Shown in pieces: positions 12,474 to 25,000 of a stretch of DNA of 64,000 bases (positions are counted from its first letter, which is position 1; every line of letters starts with the position of its first letter). Source of the stretch: Sitta carolinensis (Eukaryota > Chordata > Aves > Passeriformes > Sittidae); assembly GCA_032173965.1 (NCBI GenBank), contig CM063287.1, positions 12,281,859 to 12,345,858 of the forward strand. The letters are read 5' to 3'. Below the pieces are notes generated by a model. It saw nothing but the letters and a program-made list of their open reading frames with translations, ran no database searches and was not told the origin of the DNA. A program made the translations under genes and the position numbers.

Positions 12474-15400
12474 TGAAAGTGGATAAAACTTTTAAAGACT
12501 AGTCTTCCCTGTCAAAATATTTTGACTTGTTCCTACAGTGCACACCTGAATTAAGGCTTTGCTGAAATATGACTGCATAGATTTTTGTTACCGTGTAAGG
12601 CGCAAATGCCCAGCAATAGCTAAAACCATTTTGTTGCACATTGTGGGGAAATAATAGCTTTTGTGAGATAATGAATGCTCAGAATAATTCCTTGGTCTCA
12701 GGACGACAGTGAGAGAAGTGAGTTTGGATCACTGAGACTGTAGGATTTCTGACTTGTGGATTAGATAATGAGGCCTTGGCCTTTGATTTAATTCTAAGTA
12801 GTGTCTCATGTAGGTAGTATCTGCGTTTTATGTAATCTTTTTCAGAAAATAACCAAAAGTGTGCTTCATTTACCTAATTTCAACAGAACATTGTTAGCCT
12901 GTGGAGTGAAGTCTCATTTGGCTGGCTAATCTCTGTTCTCCATTTTGTGCTGTCCTCATGTGTTTTTCAGTTCACATGTGGTGCATTGTGAAGACAGGCT
13001 TCTCAGCTTTCCCACTGAGCACTTGGTGTCTGTTTGTGATGGTTCTGATAGAGGACCTGTTATCTCTGTGTTACCTATATGCTTTGTAGAAGATAAACAT
13101 GTAAGAAAGAGCTTAATAGGACAAATAACTCTGTATTACCTTAAGAGAAATCCTTATGCTAAACTCAAATTCTTCAGTTAGACTCAAAAGTTATAATTTT
13201 CTGTAAATTACATAAATTTTGATCCGCAAAAATGACATAAAACACAAATTTCTGATGTTCATATTATAAACTTATTTTGGTTAATGAAGTTGTTCTGAAG
13301 TTTTATAAATAAAGGTAATAAACAGTGTGGCATTTGGGGAAGGGGAAGTGAATCGTCTGTGTCTGATGATTGGATTGCAGGGTACACCAGAGGCTAGGCA
13401 TTTCCTCAAAGGTCTTTTGAAAGTCCTTGAAGAAATAAAATTTCTCTTGCGTTCTCTTTTTAGGGATCAGAAGTGAATTATGGAAGTTAGTCTTTCTGCT
13501 CCAACAGTTTTTTTGTGTTGTGTGGGTGTTTTAATAAGTGCATCTCAAATATGTATTCTGAATGTAAAATTTGGGTTTGCCAAAGTGTTTATCCCTATCA
13601 CAGATCTTGCTGAACCTTACTTGGATTTTTTCCTTCTTTTTAAAAACACTTTAAAGAAAATGCTTTGTGGTGCTTTTTTGTCTTAATTTTATATCAGCCT
13701 CGAGAAATTAACAGACTTCTTCCTAAACAGGAATTGCCCAAAGATTAGTTTTCAGTAAGCATAGACTAATTATCATAATGAAAACAATGAAATATATGCA
13801 ATTCTCACTGTAATTTGTTTTCAGATCAAGATTAGGATTTAAATAAAGTAATGGGACATCTTAGAAAGTTTTATTCTCTGCACACTACAAGACGTAATGT
13901 GTATCTGCATTTTTGTCTGGAAGTGGCATTGTGGGGAAACGACGCCATTCTGAGTCTTCCAGACAGCTCTAGGTCTGTGTTCATTAAGAGCTTTATTAAG
14001 AATGAACCTGCTAATGCTTAAGCTAAAAATGCTCATTTCATCTTAGTATAAAAATCAATTTCAGCTTCAAGTAATGCTCTTTAAAAATGGCACTTCAGAG
14101 AGAAGCTTTCTTTGCCAGCTGCCTTCTGATGATTTTATTTCAGCCATTTTGTGGTTGTCTAAGCTGAACATCCAACATTATGGATGGTAATTGCTCTGCA
14201 TTAGTTTCCTAGTGCAAAAGAAGGAATAAATGTCATGGAGGCAAGTGTGAGAATGTTGTTCATGGAGTGATCATCTCTAAAGGATTTCTCTGCCACGGAG
14301 AAGAGGGAAAGGGTGTGTATTCAGAGCAGGATGTGAATAATGCATTGTTAATGAAGTATGAGGCAACTGATCACAGGGACTGCTTTCGTGATGAAAATCA
14401 GGTGGAGTTCTCTAAGGGGGGAAAAGATTTATATAATTGGAAATTATATGTCTTTGCTTAAGCCCTGAGTTTGTTGGCAGACCTCAGTGACCTTTCATGG
14501 GCTTAGGCTGGGGTGGGATTTAAGTGTTTTCAACTTACCTTGAAAATCAGGTGTTCTGTGAGCTTGGGGTCAGAGGAGAGCACACCAGCCAGCCTGGGCT
14601 CGGGGTCTCTCAGCCTTGTGGCGTGGGTGGAGTGATGATCCTTCTAGAGATTCAGGACTGAGATGTGGAGAAAGAAGGTGGCTGAGAGAAGTGAGAGCAA
14701 ATGTGTTGAACTTCCTCTGCTGTGAGCTTTTCTTGCATGCTTTGATACAAAGTGAGTTAAAATAACTGAGATTGTCCTCACTAAAAGTTAGTGATTGCAC
14801 TAAGAATTTCTTGCCACACATAATAAATGTTTAAAAAGGCTTTTTGCTTACTGGTACTGTTATATTTGCCACTCTAGCAAAGTGCATCTGGTTTTGGCAT
14901 GTCATTTTGAGCATAAAGGTCAGGATGTTTGTTGTCCAGGTTTTCAGCATGGTCAAATACTCCATGATCCATTACTAAAAATATGCACGAATACCCTTTC
15001 CTGTTGTGTTCTTAAATTTGTCACTTCATGACCCTAGAGTTAGGAGTTTGGATCTGAACGTTTTACTGTTACATACATCTATTTTGTGTTTCCTTTCTCA
15101 ATTCCTGTGTAAAACTCCTAAGGAAAGCCCTTTGCAGTGCATGGGAGGTGTAGCTGATTTCTCCAGCTTGGATGGGATAACTGTGGTAAAATGGTCAATG
15201 TAAATTTAATCTTTGCTGCTGCTTTCGGATAAGCAAATGGCTCATGTATGATGGTGGGATGACAATTGACTGCATTATATGAAGATAAAATATTCTTTTT
15301 TTGCTATGCTTAAATGCTACTTGCAGATCTTAAATGGAAACTTACTAACATTTAAAGTGTGCAATCCCAGTACTGTTTCAGAAGCTAAACAGAAACTGTT

Positions 15401-15776
15401 CCTACGTTTGTGGTTAGTGGAAAATGCCAAACTACATCTTACGCCTTGCTATTGGATATTCTTCTTCAATACTCTTGCTGTAAGAAATTATGAAAGGATA
15501 GTTGAGTTCTAGTTACTATACCATGTTTAGAAGTAGGATTACAAAATTGATGTGAAAAGTTGGTTCTTAGATTGATCACAATATTATTGTCTCTTATCTC
15601 AAAATTGACAAGAATCATGAATTTCCGTGGTTTGGGTTTTAGTGACATTAATGAGTTGAAGACTTGTAGAGAGATTTCCATCATTTGGAGGAAACTAATA
15701 TGTGCATGCAAACACCATGGCAGAGCAGAACATGTATTACAAAACCAGAAATTATGTGCCAAGGTACAACTTCAGC

Positions 15777-15797
15777 TTTTTTTTTTTTTTTTTTTTT
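15777..15797 (+). repeat. Poly-T tract (21 nt)
   Basis: This is an uninterrupted T run in intron 1 with no recognisable element attached. Confidence 0.8.
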
Positions 15798-18529
15798 ATT
15801 ATATTTTTTCAACGATTAGTCTCACTTTACAGATTCAGAATGGTGGTAAAATAGAGTTTTGCAGTCGGAGAGATTTGAAACAGACAAGGGGGTGTGTTGA
15901 TCCAGAAGGACAGAAATGAAGCTGGGAATGCAATACCTACTCCAACGCTCCGTGAGACAGTGCAGCCTGCAGAAATGAGAATGCAGTTGTATTTTTTTTT
16001 TAAATCAGTGCCTTGAAGTATGCGACGCGAGCTCAAGCTAATATAAAAGTGCAGTGACTATATACCCTTAGCTGTGTCGTCCTGGTATATTTTGATAAAA
16101 ATAGCCTACCACCCTATACGAAGTAGAAACACAGGAAAGCCTGCAGCCTCTCCCAGTGGCTTACTGCTGATGGACTTTGTAATTACATCTGTCTATCTCC
16201 ATCTGTACCTCGCTCAGCTAGAGGCTGGATTTAAGGTTAATTGTGTGATGGAGGATCCTGGCTTACAGCTATATCTTAATTAGAATTCACAATCCTCTTT
16301 ACATAAAAATATCTGAAAACTCTTTTAGAAAAGAACACTGATTATAGGGCAAATGAAGATTTTGATTTTTTTTCATAATTCGTGAATAAATTAAGTATAT
16401 ATAAATATATTCCTATACCATCTGGTTTATTTCTCTCTTCATCTTACTCTTGGCTTCTGTCATCTTGTTTATTGTTTTTTGGCTTTTTAATTAAAACTTA
16501 AAGGAGAAGGAATTACTTTTGTGATCACAGGAACATTTCAAAGGTTATTGAATGCTATGAAAAATAGTGCTATTCTATGTTTTGAGACTTAGTGCTGTTG
16601 AACATAGCTCTGACATGAACATAATAAATCCCTTTGAGTTTGGCACATAATATTTCAATTAGTGTAATTAATTAAATTTTATTCTGTAAAATATAATGTT
16701 TTCCAGAAAAACATGGTTCAGTTCTTGAACTACCATGCAGAGATTGAACTATCCATCCATTTAACACATATATTCTGATCGTGTCCTGACTCAAATAGAT
16801 CTGTTCCTCAAAGTTGTGGTTTGGAAGTATTTAATTAAATGTGCAGGAATTAACAATTACAACATTCTGGGAGCTCCCAGGATGCATTTTGGTGAAAACA
16901 GAGAGAGAAGATTCTGTCTGTTTCAATGAGTTGTGTAAGAAGAGGAAAAGGAGGAAAATACACACTTATGTTTCCTTTTGATTAATTTCATTTCAAGAAC
17001 TAAAATATAACTTTGATGTTCGATTTTTTTAATTTGTTTTGTTTGCTTCTTTTTTTTCAACTTGTGAAAGTAGTGGTTTGGGCCCTAGAGATTTTTCTCA
17101 GCTGAAGTGAATTTCAATAAGGTAACCTCTTAGGTCTTAAAAAAGAAAGAGGGGGAAGAAAAAAAAAGGAGGAAGTCCTAAAGAGCTTCCTCAAACAGCA
17201 TCACTTGAAAGATTCAGTTCAGTTTAACGAGGTGCATAAGCATATGCTCCTCTTTAGCAAGAGAACACTTGGTCTCTTGGGTTGTATTCAGATATTGCTG
17301 CTTGCATGAGTTAAGATGATTAAGTATGACCCTAATGTTGTTAAACCAGTGCCTGAGTTCCTGATACGATAATTTGCAAACAAAATTTGCTTTCTCACAG
17401 TGTTAGTTGCATTCCAGTTTGGCAGCATTTGGAAGTTAAACGCCCTAGCTTGGTGATTCCTTGCTGCTGTTGAATATCCTGCAGGGGAATCATCTTAAAT
17501 GTGAAAGAAGATGCTGGACTGAAGCAAAAGCATGAAGATATTTTTGAAACCTTAGGTTTTCAGTGTTTTTATTTAAAACTTCTGTTAAGCATCTGAATCA
17601 TGGGGTAATAATTTTTAAGAACCTTTAAAAACTGGGAAAATAAAGTTGTTTTTTACCCCAGACATAATGTATTTTAAAAATACAAAAATATGCCGATTTG
17701 TATACCAATTGTCACTGTGAATCCCCAAGTACAGGATTGCATGAAGGTCTGTCACAAGGCTGTGTAACTGTGCAGAGTACCCGACTCAAACTAATCTCTG
17801 ATTAGCAAGTGATCTTCAGCTGTACTGCTGGAGCCATACTAAGAGTGAAAAGAATGAAATCTGATCTGATATTTTATTACTGCATCATCTAGGAAGTTTT
17901 CCTATTTCTGTGATTAAATGAATGGTATGGTACGGAAGTGTTGTGATCTTGGCCCAATTTTTTCTTGCTTCAGGTCTGTCTGTATTAGTGTGGCATGCAC
18001 ATTTGCAGCTGGTGGTTAAATGAGGAGAGTTGTGTCTTGGGGAGCAGCAGAAGCGAGAGAAGAAATACTGACTATTGGGATTGAGGTGGTGAAAGGGGCA
18101 GTGCTGCGTGGTGGGATAGGTGGTGTTGATGCTGGTGATGTCTTCAGCAGAGGACAGCATGGCTGGGTTTCTTTGTAAGGAGATATCTTTTGAATTAATG
18201 CTTACACCTTATGTACAGAACCGACAAGCCTTACTGTGTGGTGTCGTACCTTCTTGCTGCGGCTTGAGCGTCTGGCAATAGGGTATGATTGTTGTCCTTG
18301 CTAATTACTCTACAGCTGTTCCCTCCTTCCCTCTTCAGCGTCTTGGTTAACTTGGTTACATGGCTCTTTAAGAGAAGGTAACACAGTATCCATCCTTTTG
18401 CCAACTAAAATTGTTACACGTGTTTAAGTTACTTTGCTCATCTCAGGATTTGCACTTTAATTTTGCAGTAAACTTCATACAGACAAAAAGAAAAAAAACC
18501 CAAAAAACCCCCAAAAAACAGCGTTGTAG

Positions 18530-18860
18530 CCACTTGCCTAGATCTGGGGTCAGCCCGAAGGCTGGTTGCGCAAAGCCAATAATACTGCTTTATAAAGGGG
18601 TTGTACTGCGGTGCTAAAATTCATCCGTGAGTGACCTCTTGGAACTCTGTAACTCTACACCCACACATCCTAATTGTCTGCTTAGGTCACAGCCAGCTTT
18701 TGATGTCCCACAGCCCACGGTAGGGTACTGGGCCAACTGGTTCAGCTGCCGCCGGGAACAAGAGCCCTTTGTTGTGCCCGGGCCGTGGCGCTGCCCGCGG
18801 GCCGCCCGAGCCGCGGCAGCGCCGCCTGCGCTCCGGCAGCACAAAGTCCAGGCAGTGTTT
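18530..18860. promoter_or_regulatory. Isolated CpG-rich islet in intron 1, candidate enhancer or alternative promoter
   Basis: The core at about 18770-18840 holds roughly a dozen CpGs in 70 bases, with GCCGCC and CCGCGG motifs, inside otherwise AT-rich and CpG-poor intron. Next to the core are AACAA and TTTGTT in inverted order (about 18757-18775), as in paired SOX-type sites, and CAAAGTCCA at about 18843-18851, an exact HNF4/nuclear-receptor half-pair core. A TATAAAG lies upstream near 18592. Preserved CpGs suggest an unmethylated regulatory element. An alternative first exon or a regulatory element are both possible; no donor site or coding frame clearly favours an exon. Confidence 0.45.
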
Positions 18861-19059
18861 GCAGGGTGGGCTCTTTGGTTTGGGCTGGAAGGTGTCTGCT
18901 CCGTGCTCTGTGCACAATTTGTAGTGCCTGAAATATGGCACTAGGTTCTGGGTGAGTTAGCAGGCTTTTCAGTTCGTGTTACTGCAGCAAATCTGCTTAT
19001 GTTTTAGTTTATACCATTTTCTTGTAAAAGCTTACTAGAAAGTGGTTTGGGTTTGTTTA

Positions 19060-19160
19060 GTTAGTTAGTTGGGGTGGGGGGTTTTGTTGTTTGTTTTTTT
19101 TTCTTTGGAGGTTATTTTTTGTTTTTTGGTTGGTTGGTTGGTTGGTTTTTTTTACTGCTT
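19060..19160 (+). repeat. G/T-rich low-complexity tract with TTGG repeats
   Basis: The + strand is almost only G and T here, including consecutive TTGG units at about 19128-19146 and preceding TTAG-type runs. It is a simple-sequence tract with no coding signal. Confidence 0.6.
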
Positions 19161-22011
19161 CTCCTCAGCCACTCTTGGACAAAGGCTTCTACTCATTTAT
19201 ACTCACAAACTAATATTGGAATGTCTTCTTCAGACCTGTGTTGATAAATGTTCTGTTATCAAGAATAAAATTTTAAACAGAAAAATGGTGATATAGGCAC
19301 ACTGTCTTATGATTCCAAGTATTTCGAAGATGTTCCTTTTGAAGAATATTGCTGTGCCAGGAAGCACATGAAGTACTTTGAACCTGTATCTAAACTGATT
19401 GGCATGCAAAACATGTATTTGTTTCATTTATTCAGACACTGCTCTTAGGATTGTTAGTGCCAATTTTGTAACTTCGTGCCACTTTAATGTAAGCTCATTC
19501 TGCAGCTTGACTAGCAGTGTTCCAGTAATACTTCGTTGTTGAGCATACAGAACTATAATTTCTTTAGCCCCCCACAGCACAGCATTAGCTCGTATTCTTA
19601 AATCACAGGGACTGAGCTCAATTGTTTGATCATAGTTGTAGAATATGTGTTGATACATATACAGTGCTTGGCAAAAGTAATATGGTTGCTTGTAATAACA
19701 CTTCCTATGTGCTTTTTTTCATAGTTTCTTATTCTAACTTTTTGTTTTCAAGCTTGCATTAATTTAGGCTTAAGGCTCATTTTATGTTATGAGCTTGCTT
19801 GCTGATCTCATTTCTCCCGAAAGCAATGCCAAAGAGGGCAACAAATACAATTAGAGCTGTAACATAGTAGAAATAAGGAAAATGAAGTGTTATGCAGGCA
19901 GCACCTGAGTCCAGGTGATAATGACTATGGTTATTAAGCAAACTTGTCTGTCTTTAATCAGAGACCTGTTTGTGGAGCACGGACTTGATGAGGAAGACAA
20001 TAACAACGTGATAATGACAAATCTTAGCTGGGTTGGGAGGATTTGGGAGCAGCATATATGAGATACTGTCTGTACAATCAACCTGTAATCTTTGGAGTTT
20101 GGAAGGAAGATGAGTTGGAAGAGAGCAGAAGCAGAAATGCATTGCTGCAGAGCTTCGCTGAAAGGTAGTGGAAAGTCGAGTGGTTGCATTGGTGTTGAGT
20201 ATCTTTATGGGCTCTGTTGGTATTTCTCTGGCTTTCTGCTTGTTTTTGGAAAGGAAGTGGTTAAAGGTTGTGAAAAATTTGGAGTAATGTTTCTTTCTCC
20301 CTTTTGTAATTCCTTTATGTTACTCTTCTCCTTTTCTGAGGTATTCGATTTTTCATAGCATTGATCTGTGGTTAGATGAACAGTGGATAGATTTATTTCA
20401 GCCATATTTTGCAGTAAGTTGGCTGTAAAATACAGCAAATTGCTGTTTACAAGCAGAAACTAATGGAAATAAATTGCCAAAATTCCTTTAAAGAAGGAAA
20501 AACATTTTGCATGGCAAATCAAAGCCAAATGTTCAATCCAGCCTTTGCTTTATAAGGTTCATGCTAAGAACTGAAGAACTGAAACATTCTGTGGCCAAAA
20601 TCAGCGTTTTCTAGTGGTTTGATTGTGGTAGTGTCATAACCTACTTCCCTCTTTCAGTGTTCAGCAGCATGGAAAGCTCTTCATCTGAAGTCCCAACAAC
20701 CTGGGCTTTCCGTGTGTGTGTGGAGACTGATTAAAAGCAAAATGTGAGGGGAGAGAATTCTTTTTTTTCTTTCCAAGACAAGTCTTTGTTGTGTCCATCC
20801 CATCACCAACCCAGGATATATGTTCCATAGCCATATATGTGCTGTGAAGTAATTTATCCTTGAACCACACTACCTTTTTAGTTTTGTATAGAATCTGGAG
20901 CAGTTGGATGGCTTTTCAGGGCTTAGGTGGGTTCCTAGACAGTCAACTTTTCTAGAGACAAACTAGGTGATTTCTGGTAGCAGGTTGCCAATAGCTAAAA
21001 TGACACACAAAAAAAATTTCAAGCATGTCATTGGTCTGCATATGTGTCATATAGAATTTGATAGAAAGGAAAGAGTGATGCTGAAGTCCTGAGTGTGCAA
21101 GTGTGATATATCAATTTATACCTTTCTCCATTTATAATCATGTATAGAGGATATAGTCTTATCAGCAGGTGAGGCTGAAAAATGAAAGAATTGCAAACCT
21201 GGCCTTGACATCAGGGTTTTCTTCAAGTGACTTGTATGTAAACAGAGGTTTTGTGAGTAACTATCCTCAGACATGGTGTTTTCTTTTCAGTATCATCATT
21301 CCACACCCTCAATTATTTTACTGTTTGTTTTAAAATCTTGGGGAACTTTTCCTGGAAATCCCATGGGAGAGTTTGTATTGGCAGTGTATGTAAGGAAGTC
21401 TTGAGCTGGCAGCTGCAGAATCAGGTGGAAGTTGCTGTGTTGTGGACATGCTGCAGCCTATATTTTGAATGAAGTGAGTGGCATAGCTTTTGCCGTGGAA
21501 GTTAATTTATTGGCAAAATGTTGGATCTGCACAGTGGGTGTCAGATGGGGCATGGCTAAAAGCGTCAATTCTGAAGCTTGCCAGGCTTTTCTATAAGACC
21601 TGATGTACTGAAGGCATAAGTGGGGCTGCAGTTCAGAGCTGTTGGTTTTTTTATGCAACTGTCATTCATAATTCAACTTATTTTTTAAGAAGTACTTTTA
21701 ATGAGAAAAGTGAGATGCGTAGGTAATGTTGAAACAATTTCCAGAGCTTTTTGTACCTATGTATACACACACAAGTTCCTACACACATCTGTACACCACT
21801 GCAAGATACTCAGATGAAGGAGATTATGCTTTTAGTGGATGTATGAAGCCAAAACAGTACCCGTTCTCAGTTCTTTAACTGGTTCTATAATTACTGTAGT
21901 ATTTCAGTTGTGATAATAGATTTCAAAATGAGCAAATTGCAATAAATTAACAAGTTTCAAAGTTTTGGAAACATGGAGTAGCATTTCATCCTGCATATTA
22001 ACTTCTTATTC

Positions 22012-22031
22012 CACACACACACAAAAAAAAA
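22012..22031 (+). repeat. Short CA run followed by A run
   Basis: A short CA dinucleotide run passes into about ten A residues. This is a minor simple repeat in intron 1. Confidence 0.5.
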
Positions 22032-25000
22032 AGTCACTAAAGATGAAAATAAGCATTAGATGATGCACACCGGTTGTATTCTGAGGAGCCTATGTTTCCT
22101 GCAAGTTATAAAGAGATCTTCTATCTCTTTTGATGAAAAAGAAACAGAATGGGGGTCTCTGTCACCTTGGTGTGAAGACTAAGATTTGAGGTCAGCAGCT
22201 TGTTCAGTCAGCAGGGAAATGCAGGCACAGGCATAATGTGCCTTTACTCTTTGCTTCACTGACATGTAACTTAATTTATGTGGGAATAAATTTTGCTTTT
22301 GCTATGTTTCACATTACAGCATTTGTTGTTTAAGCAGAAACAGGAATATCGAGACAAATGAACATTGGCTCCAGTTGTAGATCGGGTTTCTCCAGGTTCT
22401 CAGTTTCATCCCTTTGTCTAGCAATTTAAAAGCACTCTTTAATATCCTTCTCAGAAATTTTTTGCAACATTCCTCTGTAGTATTTCTATTCAGACAAAAA
22501 GCAGAATTTTATTGGCCTGCCTTTTTAACAACCACAATACTAACATACTGGAGCTTATGTCTTGGTAATGAGAGTGTGTTTTATCTTTCCCTTTTTCTTT
22601 GTGTGTACAAGCCATGCTGACAGATTTTCTGCTGTTCGCAACTAAACAGAGAGGCAGCAGGACTTTTTAAAACAAAAGTTGTGGTTTGTTCTTTAGGGCT
22701 TTTGGGTCATGAATCTTATTCCTCCTAAAACACGTTGTTAGAGCTTTAATATTGCTTGACTGCACCTATAGAGAACATACACATGCTACATTGCAACTGT
22801 AGGCTGTTCTAGCCAGGATATTTTTTTGCTTTGAGTTTGCTGGAAGTTTTTTAGGAAAAAACTCAATGTGCTGACATTAATTTTTTGTTTTCAAATGGGT
22901 GTTTTGTTGTCTTGGTGCTAACATAATTTAGCTTAATACCAAACTACATGAAAATAGTGTTAACCATTTAAAGATTTATCATACCTTACATGAATGTGAT
23001 TTGATTTCTGGATTTTTCTTATGCTATACCTGGTTCTTGTTGTGAATATGTGAAATTGGGAGCTGTGTTTCAGGCTGAGCTGTCACAGTGAGATCAGTGG
23101 TCACAGTGGCAGGAGAGCTCTTGTGCTACAACACAGTTCAGAGTGCAGTTGAGGAAACTTCCCTACTTATCTCTCCTGCCCTTGTTCTTTGCACTATTTT
23201 CACTTCATGCCATCTGTGCTTAGACCTTCTCTTCACAGGGACACAGAGGTTCCTTCAACTGCCCTGGAAGTTTGACATAGGGAGCAAAACACTAAAGAAT
23301 GTGTTAACATTGGTTTTACCTCAAGAAGAGAACATTTCCTTTCATACCACAGCATTTTCTCCAGACCTATTCCCGCTATTAATTAGCATGTAGTGTTGCA
23401 AATATCCTATTCCCCATTCTTTTTTGTCATCTTTTTCTATGCCTGTGTCACTTACTAAAATGCAGTGGTTTATGGATAGCCACTAGAGAACAGACTGAGC
23501 TACTACGAGGGATTCTGTTACTCAGAAAGCTTTCTGCTTCCCATTAGTTTTGGGAAAAATACACAGTAATTTAACAGTTGTTAAGGTCAGTTTCTGTTCT
23601 TTTTATGTTGAACGTTGCTGGCTAAAACTGGCTGTCAAACCTGGCTGTTATGGAGCCTGTCTGTTATCTTTCTTCTTTATTTTCATTGTTTGTGGGAAGA
23701 ACAGTACATGTATAGTCTACGGACATAGAGTGTTTTAACAAATTTTCATCTGAAATTTTAAAAGCAGTAATAATGCCTTCAGTCATCACTAGATCCGTAT
23801 TCATGCTCTTATAAATGTAGGCTAAAGCACTTGGTATAAGATACTGTTGATCTTGACCTCAGGTATAGAGGTTGGAATTTTCTTTTGACAATTCATAGTT
23901 TTGGGAAGGTAAGCCTAAACATAATCTTGCTTCTGTGTATCAACAGTGGCACTCTTCATTATTTTTTAAATTTAGTTTTAAAGAAATTATTCAAGCCACC
24001 TTACTGTTCTCTGCCAAGGCTTGCAACAGAAAGTTGTCATTTGCTTCAAGTGGCATCTGTTTGTTTAGCTCATAGCAAAGAAAAACCAGCTTGGTAAATT
24101 GAATTAAATATGCAATCCGCCTGTCTTTGTGCTGCCTCTTATTGCCAGTTAAGTCTTCAGCTTTTCCACTTAATGAACAAATATCCTCCAGATACAGTAT
24201 TCTATATTAAAAAAACCCAACAAACCAAACCAAAAGTATTCAAGTGTTTTCCTTACCTCATTTATTGAAAAGCAGAAGATAAAGGCTTGATTTCTGCTTT
24301 TGAAAACAGAATACTAGATTTCTGGGTAGGAAATAGGGATATTGATGAGGTGATGGGTGTTTTGAAAGATTATCATATGTGTGTTTGGAGCCAAGGCCAT
24401 GGAAGGGTGTTTCTGGTCCTATAAAAGTTGGTCAGTTTGGTTTCAGAATACAGCTTTTCTTTTCTCCAAGAGTGCAAATCATAAGAGCTCCCCCTCCCCA
24501 CAGTAATGAAAATTCTTATCTTTTTCATGCTGAGACAAACCAAAAATTAAAAGTAGGAAAATTATAGAAGTTGGCTTCAGTAAGGAGATAAACAGTGTCT
24601 CAGAAAGCTGTGCAAGATGATGATGAAGAGCTAGGAGAGATCTATTTCTGTAGTGAGATGTAAGGAGGAGATAGGATACACCTTCACTTCAGAGGGATGA
24701 GAATAATACAGGGGTCAGCAGGTTCCTTAGGGCTCTGATTTCTACTAGTAGGGGGGACAGGGAGTGTGGTTGTTGCTTTCCATTGTCCTAATGGACCAAG
24801 AATAACTTTGCTGGTGCCAGTGTGGATTTCCTTATCCTGTTTGTACTAGTACTAGTCGTTGTTTTTTTTCCTCATCCAATAGAAGGGGAATGCTTTGGAA
24901 GATCCACTGTACTTTTTGAAAACACAAAGCAAATTCCAGTGCCTCCAGTGCTAGTAAAATATAATGGTTGTTTTGTGTATAGTCTTTCAGTTTGAATGTT

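Noticed and set aside
18627..18944. Frames of 105 and 84 codons across the intron 1 islet
   Set aside because: The compositional effect of GC-rich DNA explains them. No recognisable protein was seen on either strand, though an untranslated first exon remains possible.
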